NCBI RefSeq assembly: GCF_001484195.1 | Contig: NZ_LLYW01000005.1 | Coordinates: 1 to 54,290, forward strand | Origin: Thermococcus celericrescens | GTDB lineage: Archaea > Methanobacteriota_B > Thermococci > Thermococcales > Thermococcaceae | Length of the DNA: 54,290 nt | Direction of reading: 5' to 3' | Shown: in pieces, positions 49,879 to 54,290 of the stretch | How positions within the stretch are numbered: position 1 is the stretch's first letter | How the letters are laid out: every line of letters starts with the position of its first letter | Notes under the pieces: model-generated | What the model was told of the DNA's origin: nothing | The model's input: the letters and a program-made list of their open reading frames with translations, nothing else | Database searches by the model: none | Translations under genes and position numbers: made by a program

Positions 49879-49925
49879 CCTCCTCCCCGCCGTAAACGGC
49901 GGGGTTTTCAAGAGAAAAAGATAAC
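49877..49925 (+). repeat. Mobile-element end (TnpB type 2)
   Basis: TGACCTCCTCCCCGCCGTAA begins a hairpin GCCGTAAACGGC, followed by GGGGTTTTCAAGAGAAAAAG. The layout equals the start of repeats R1-R3 (16.2, 17.3 and 19.8 kb), which links those mini-elements to the TnpB type found just downstream here. Confidence 0.6.
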
Positions 49926-49949
49926 GGACTCCATTGAGGGCATCACGGT

Positions 49950-50107
49950 TAAGGGGCTGTTTTGTAGTTGGTAATCACAAGAGGTTTAAGGATTGGAAGG
50001 TTGGGCAAACGTGGTTGGTGAGAACGCCCAAAGGAGTCTTCATAAACGTCGTTTTTTCGAAGGAGGTTGAAATAATCGAGCCTGAAGCTTTCGTTGGGAT
50101 TGACATT
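49950..50107 (+). pseudogene. Relic of a second TnpB type
   Basis: The frame encodes FKDWKVGQTWLVRTPKGVF, then INVVFSKEVEIIEPEAFVGID, the stretch just before and including the first RuvC Asp of a TnpB subtype unlike the one at 36551. Both ends are missing. Right after GIDI the sequence passes into the left end of the next element at about 50115, so one element landed in the remains of another. Confidence 0.65.
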
Positions 50108-50145
50108 TTTCTTTCAACAAGCCTCGCCCTTTAGGGCGGGGTACA

Positions 50146-50388
50146 GTGTTTGAAAGGTTAGCACTAGGTAGGAAAGCATTCCCCGAAAAGCTTATGAATC
50201 CAGACCATACTAATGTTGATTGGTGTGGACTAATAGGGGTTATCAACGTATCAGTTGATGATGATGTCGAGAAAAAGTTCAGAGAACTCGTGGCGAAAAA
50301 ATACGGAAAAATAAGAGGAGCCTTAGGTATGGCCGTAACTGAGGCAATGAAACTCTGGATTAAAAAAGCCGAAAGCGAGGAACAATGA
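50146..50388 (+). CDS. Small RHH-like protein coupled to tnpB
   Basis: The C-terminal half, VINVSVDDDVEKKFRELVAK followed by KYGKIRGALGMAVTEAMKLW, has the strand-helix-helix layout of ribbon-helix-helix regulators. The first 30 residues are poorly conserved-looking. It starts with GTG 50146 or ATG 50194 and its stop overlaps the tnpB ATG as ATGA, so the two were translated together. A regulator of the element is the likely role. The intact element at 36509-37925 lacks it. Confidence 0.6.
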   Translation: MFERLALGRKAFPEKLMNPDHTNVDWCGLIGVINVSVDDDVEKKFRELVAKKYGKIRGALGMAVTEAMKLWIKKAESEEQ

Positions 50389-51573
50389 AGCGCTCAGTAA
50401 CAGTAAAACTCCAGCCGAGCAAGGAGCAGGAAAACCCTCTTCGAGTTAGCTCACGCTTCGGCAGTAATCTGGAACAAGCTGAACTACCAGCGTTTAAAAC
50501 AATTCAAAGAATTCGGCAGGATTGATTTTAACGGGACGGAAAAGGAAGCCTATCACGAGTTCAAAAACTGGATTGTGGTTCAACGGTTCAACAATTAGCC
50601 AGAAAGAACGCCGAAAGCTGGAGGAGCTTCTTCCAACTCAACAAGAAGAAAAACGGAGAATTGCCGGAGTGGTTCAAGCCCAAACCTCCCGGCTTTGTTA
50701 GAGAAGAAAACGGTAAGAAAGTCTTCATAATCCTCATCAGAAACGACCAGTACAGGATTGACGGGAACGTCGTCGAGTTGAGGCGCCTTGGAAAATTTGG
50801 AAGATTGAGGATTCAATTCAAGGGGAAAATTTACCTCAGGGGCAAGCAGGGAAGGTTAGAGATAACTTACGACGAGGTAAAGCGAAAATGGTACGCTCAC
50901 ACCAACATCACGGTGGAAGAAAAACTAATCAACGACGAGTGGGTGAGAGTTCCAAAACAACCCTTGGGCGACCTTTCAGCGGGAATTGACTTGGGAGTGA
51001 ACAATTTAATGGCGGTCTACGTTGAGAACGGCGAAAGCTTCCTCGTGAATGGAAGGCCCTTGAAGAGCATCGCCTTTTACTGGCAGGAGAGGATTTCAGA
51101 ATACCAGTCAAAACTCAACAAGTCTGGAGCAAAAACGAGTAGGAACCTCAAAAGAATGCACGAGAAGGCTAAACTACAAGCCAAGCATTACATCAACACT
51201 GCGGTAAGGCAGACTGTCGAGAGGCTTTATCAGCTGGGAGTTAACAGAATCGTCGTTGGTTACCCCAAAGGAATAGCCAGAAACTCTGATAATGGTAAAA
51301 AGCAGAATTTCCTTCTCTCCCACGTGTGGAGGTTTAATACTGTCATTAAACGCTTGAAGGAAGTCTCGGAAGAATGTTGTTATGAACGCCGACCTTGTTG
51401 GAGCGTTTAATATTTTAAAGAAGGTTGTGGAAAAGATAACCCCTAGCCTTCCAGCCTTGGCTGGAGGTAGGGGTAATTGGGGGAAGACCCTCCCGGAGGG
51501 GTTCTCCGAACCCCCTTCAAAAGGGGTGATGAGGATTACCCCTCGAACCTATCCGCCCTTAGCGAGGGGTTAA
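50385..51573 (+). pseudogene. tnpB: Decayed tnpB
   Basis: It follows the intact tnpB closely but is broken. After KEQE a base change shifts the frame (near 50432). One base is missing at the NWIGSS position (near 50575). The codons for the second RuvC Glu, CPLCG and LFKC are deleted, so SEE joins directly to the codons for MNADLVGAFNI out of frame (near 51375). The first RuvC motif GIDLGVNNLM and the guide-RNA region at the 3' end remain. The nuclease cannot be active, yet the scaffold RNA could still be made. Confidence 0.88.
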
Positions 51574-51710
51574 GCCGAACCCTCGCCCTCTAGAGCGGGG
51601 AGGAGGTCATATTCGGATAAATTATCCGACATCCATTTTTCTATCCCTTCACCCTCCGGGCAAATTTTGAGGTCAAAATTCGTCACCGTGGCAACACTGG
51701 GTGGGGTAAG

Positions 51711-51718
51711 GTATATTA
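51711..51718 (+). promoter_or_regulatory. TATA box of the ribonucleotide reductase gene
   Basis: GTATATTA predicts a start near 51738 and a leader of about 60 bases. The leader can form a hairpin GCATCA/TGATGC at 51727-51749. The bases 51611-51700 show nothing else. Confidence 0.4.
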
Positions 51719-51775
51719 CCGGGCGCATCATAGGGCTACGCTGATGCTTCTCCTAACAGGGGCAACGATAGATAA

Positions 51776-54290
<2,515 letters not shown>

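Larger units (their letters stand above)
50115..51610 (+). mobile_element. IS605-family element with RHH gene and decayed tnpB
   Basis: The left end carries the hairpin GCCTCGCCCTTTAGGGCGGGG at 50121-50141; the right end reads GCGAGGGGTTAAGCCGAACC and ends in GGAGGAGGTCAT at 51610. It holds an RHH-like gene and a tnpB copy closely similar to the intact one at 36551 but broken. It lies inside remains of another TnpB element. Confidence 0.78.

Overview
The window reads as chromosome of a hyperthermophilic archaeon of the order Thermococcales, most likely Thermococcus. The grounds are archaeal BRE/TATA promoters with very short leaders, GGTG-type ribosome binding sites, an AglB/STT3 oligosaccharyltransferase, dense VapBC-type modules, TnpB elements, DUF354 and DUF2206 proteins and a B12-type ribonucleotide reductase. 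This assignment comes from gene content, not from a search.

Layout. (1) 34-111 tRNA-Glu on the minus strand, followed by an IS end scar and a broken glycosyltransferase: the left edge of a surface-glycan island. (2) 613-13052 glycan assembly: AglJ-like GT2, WecC-type dehydrogenase, DUF354, two GT4-like transferases, a GT2, a DUF2206 membrane protein, a LbetaH acyltransferase, a sulfatase-fold enzyme and a Wzx-like flippase. (3) 13.06-19.98 kb accessory modules: two tandem winged-helix plus nucleotidyltransferase pairs with inverted-repeat operators, a DUF2283-type pair between two direct repeats, an orphan protein and a DUF234 ATPase. Short copies of the 5' end of the flippase gene separate these modules. 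(4) 19.99-25.97 kb dTDP-rhamnose operon rfbA-rfbB-rfbC-rfbD with four small toxin-antitoxin cassettes between its genes. (5) 26.1-27.85 kb an ATPase gene and a decayed ATPase gene, both with a palindrome at the transcription start, and two more flippase relics.

(6) 27.85-33.2 kb sulfate activation: TauE/SafE permease, APS kinase, phosphodiesterase, DHH phosphoesterase, ATP sulfurylase and a ribbon-helix-helix protein with a phased-repeat operator. No PAPS reductase is present, which suggests sulfation rather than sulfur assimilation. (7) 33.2-38 kb aglB, a TnpB-less mini-element that may express a stand-alone guide RNA, a 160-nt structured RNA gene with a well-placed TATA box, and an intact TnpB element next to an ATPase relic. 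(8) 37.9-47.6 kb ferritin-like protein, HAD phosphatase, TasA-like protein, DUF1616, then a divergent MoxR/DUF58/DUF4350 envelope operon whose first gene carries a one-base frameshift. (9) 47.6-49.7 kb divergent epimerase and sugar nucleotidyltransferase. (10) 49.67-51.6 kb nested mobile-element wreckage: ATPase relic, relic of a second TnpB type, then an element with an RHH gene and a decayed tnpB. (11) From 51797, a class II ribonucleotide reductase that runs off the window.

Together, regions 2, 4, 7 and 9 can supply dTDP-rhamnose, a uronic-type UDP sugar, transferases, a flippase and the oligosaccharyltransferase for N-glycosylation; region 6 can supply PAPS. The most unusual features are the repeated flippase 5' fragments at module borders, the toxin-antitoxin cassettes inside the rhamnose operon, the palindromes at ATPase starts and the unidentified 160-nt RNA.
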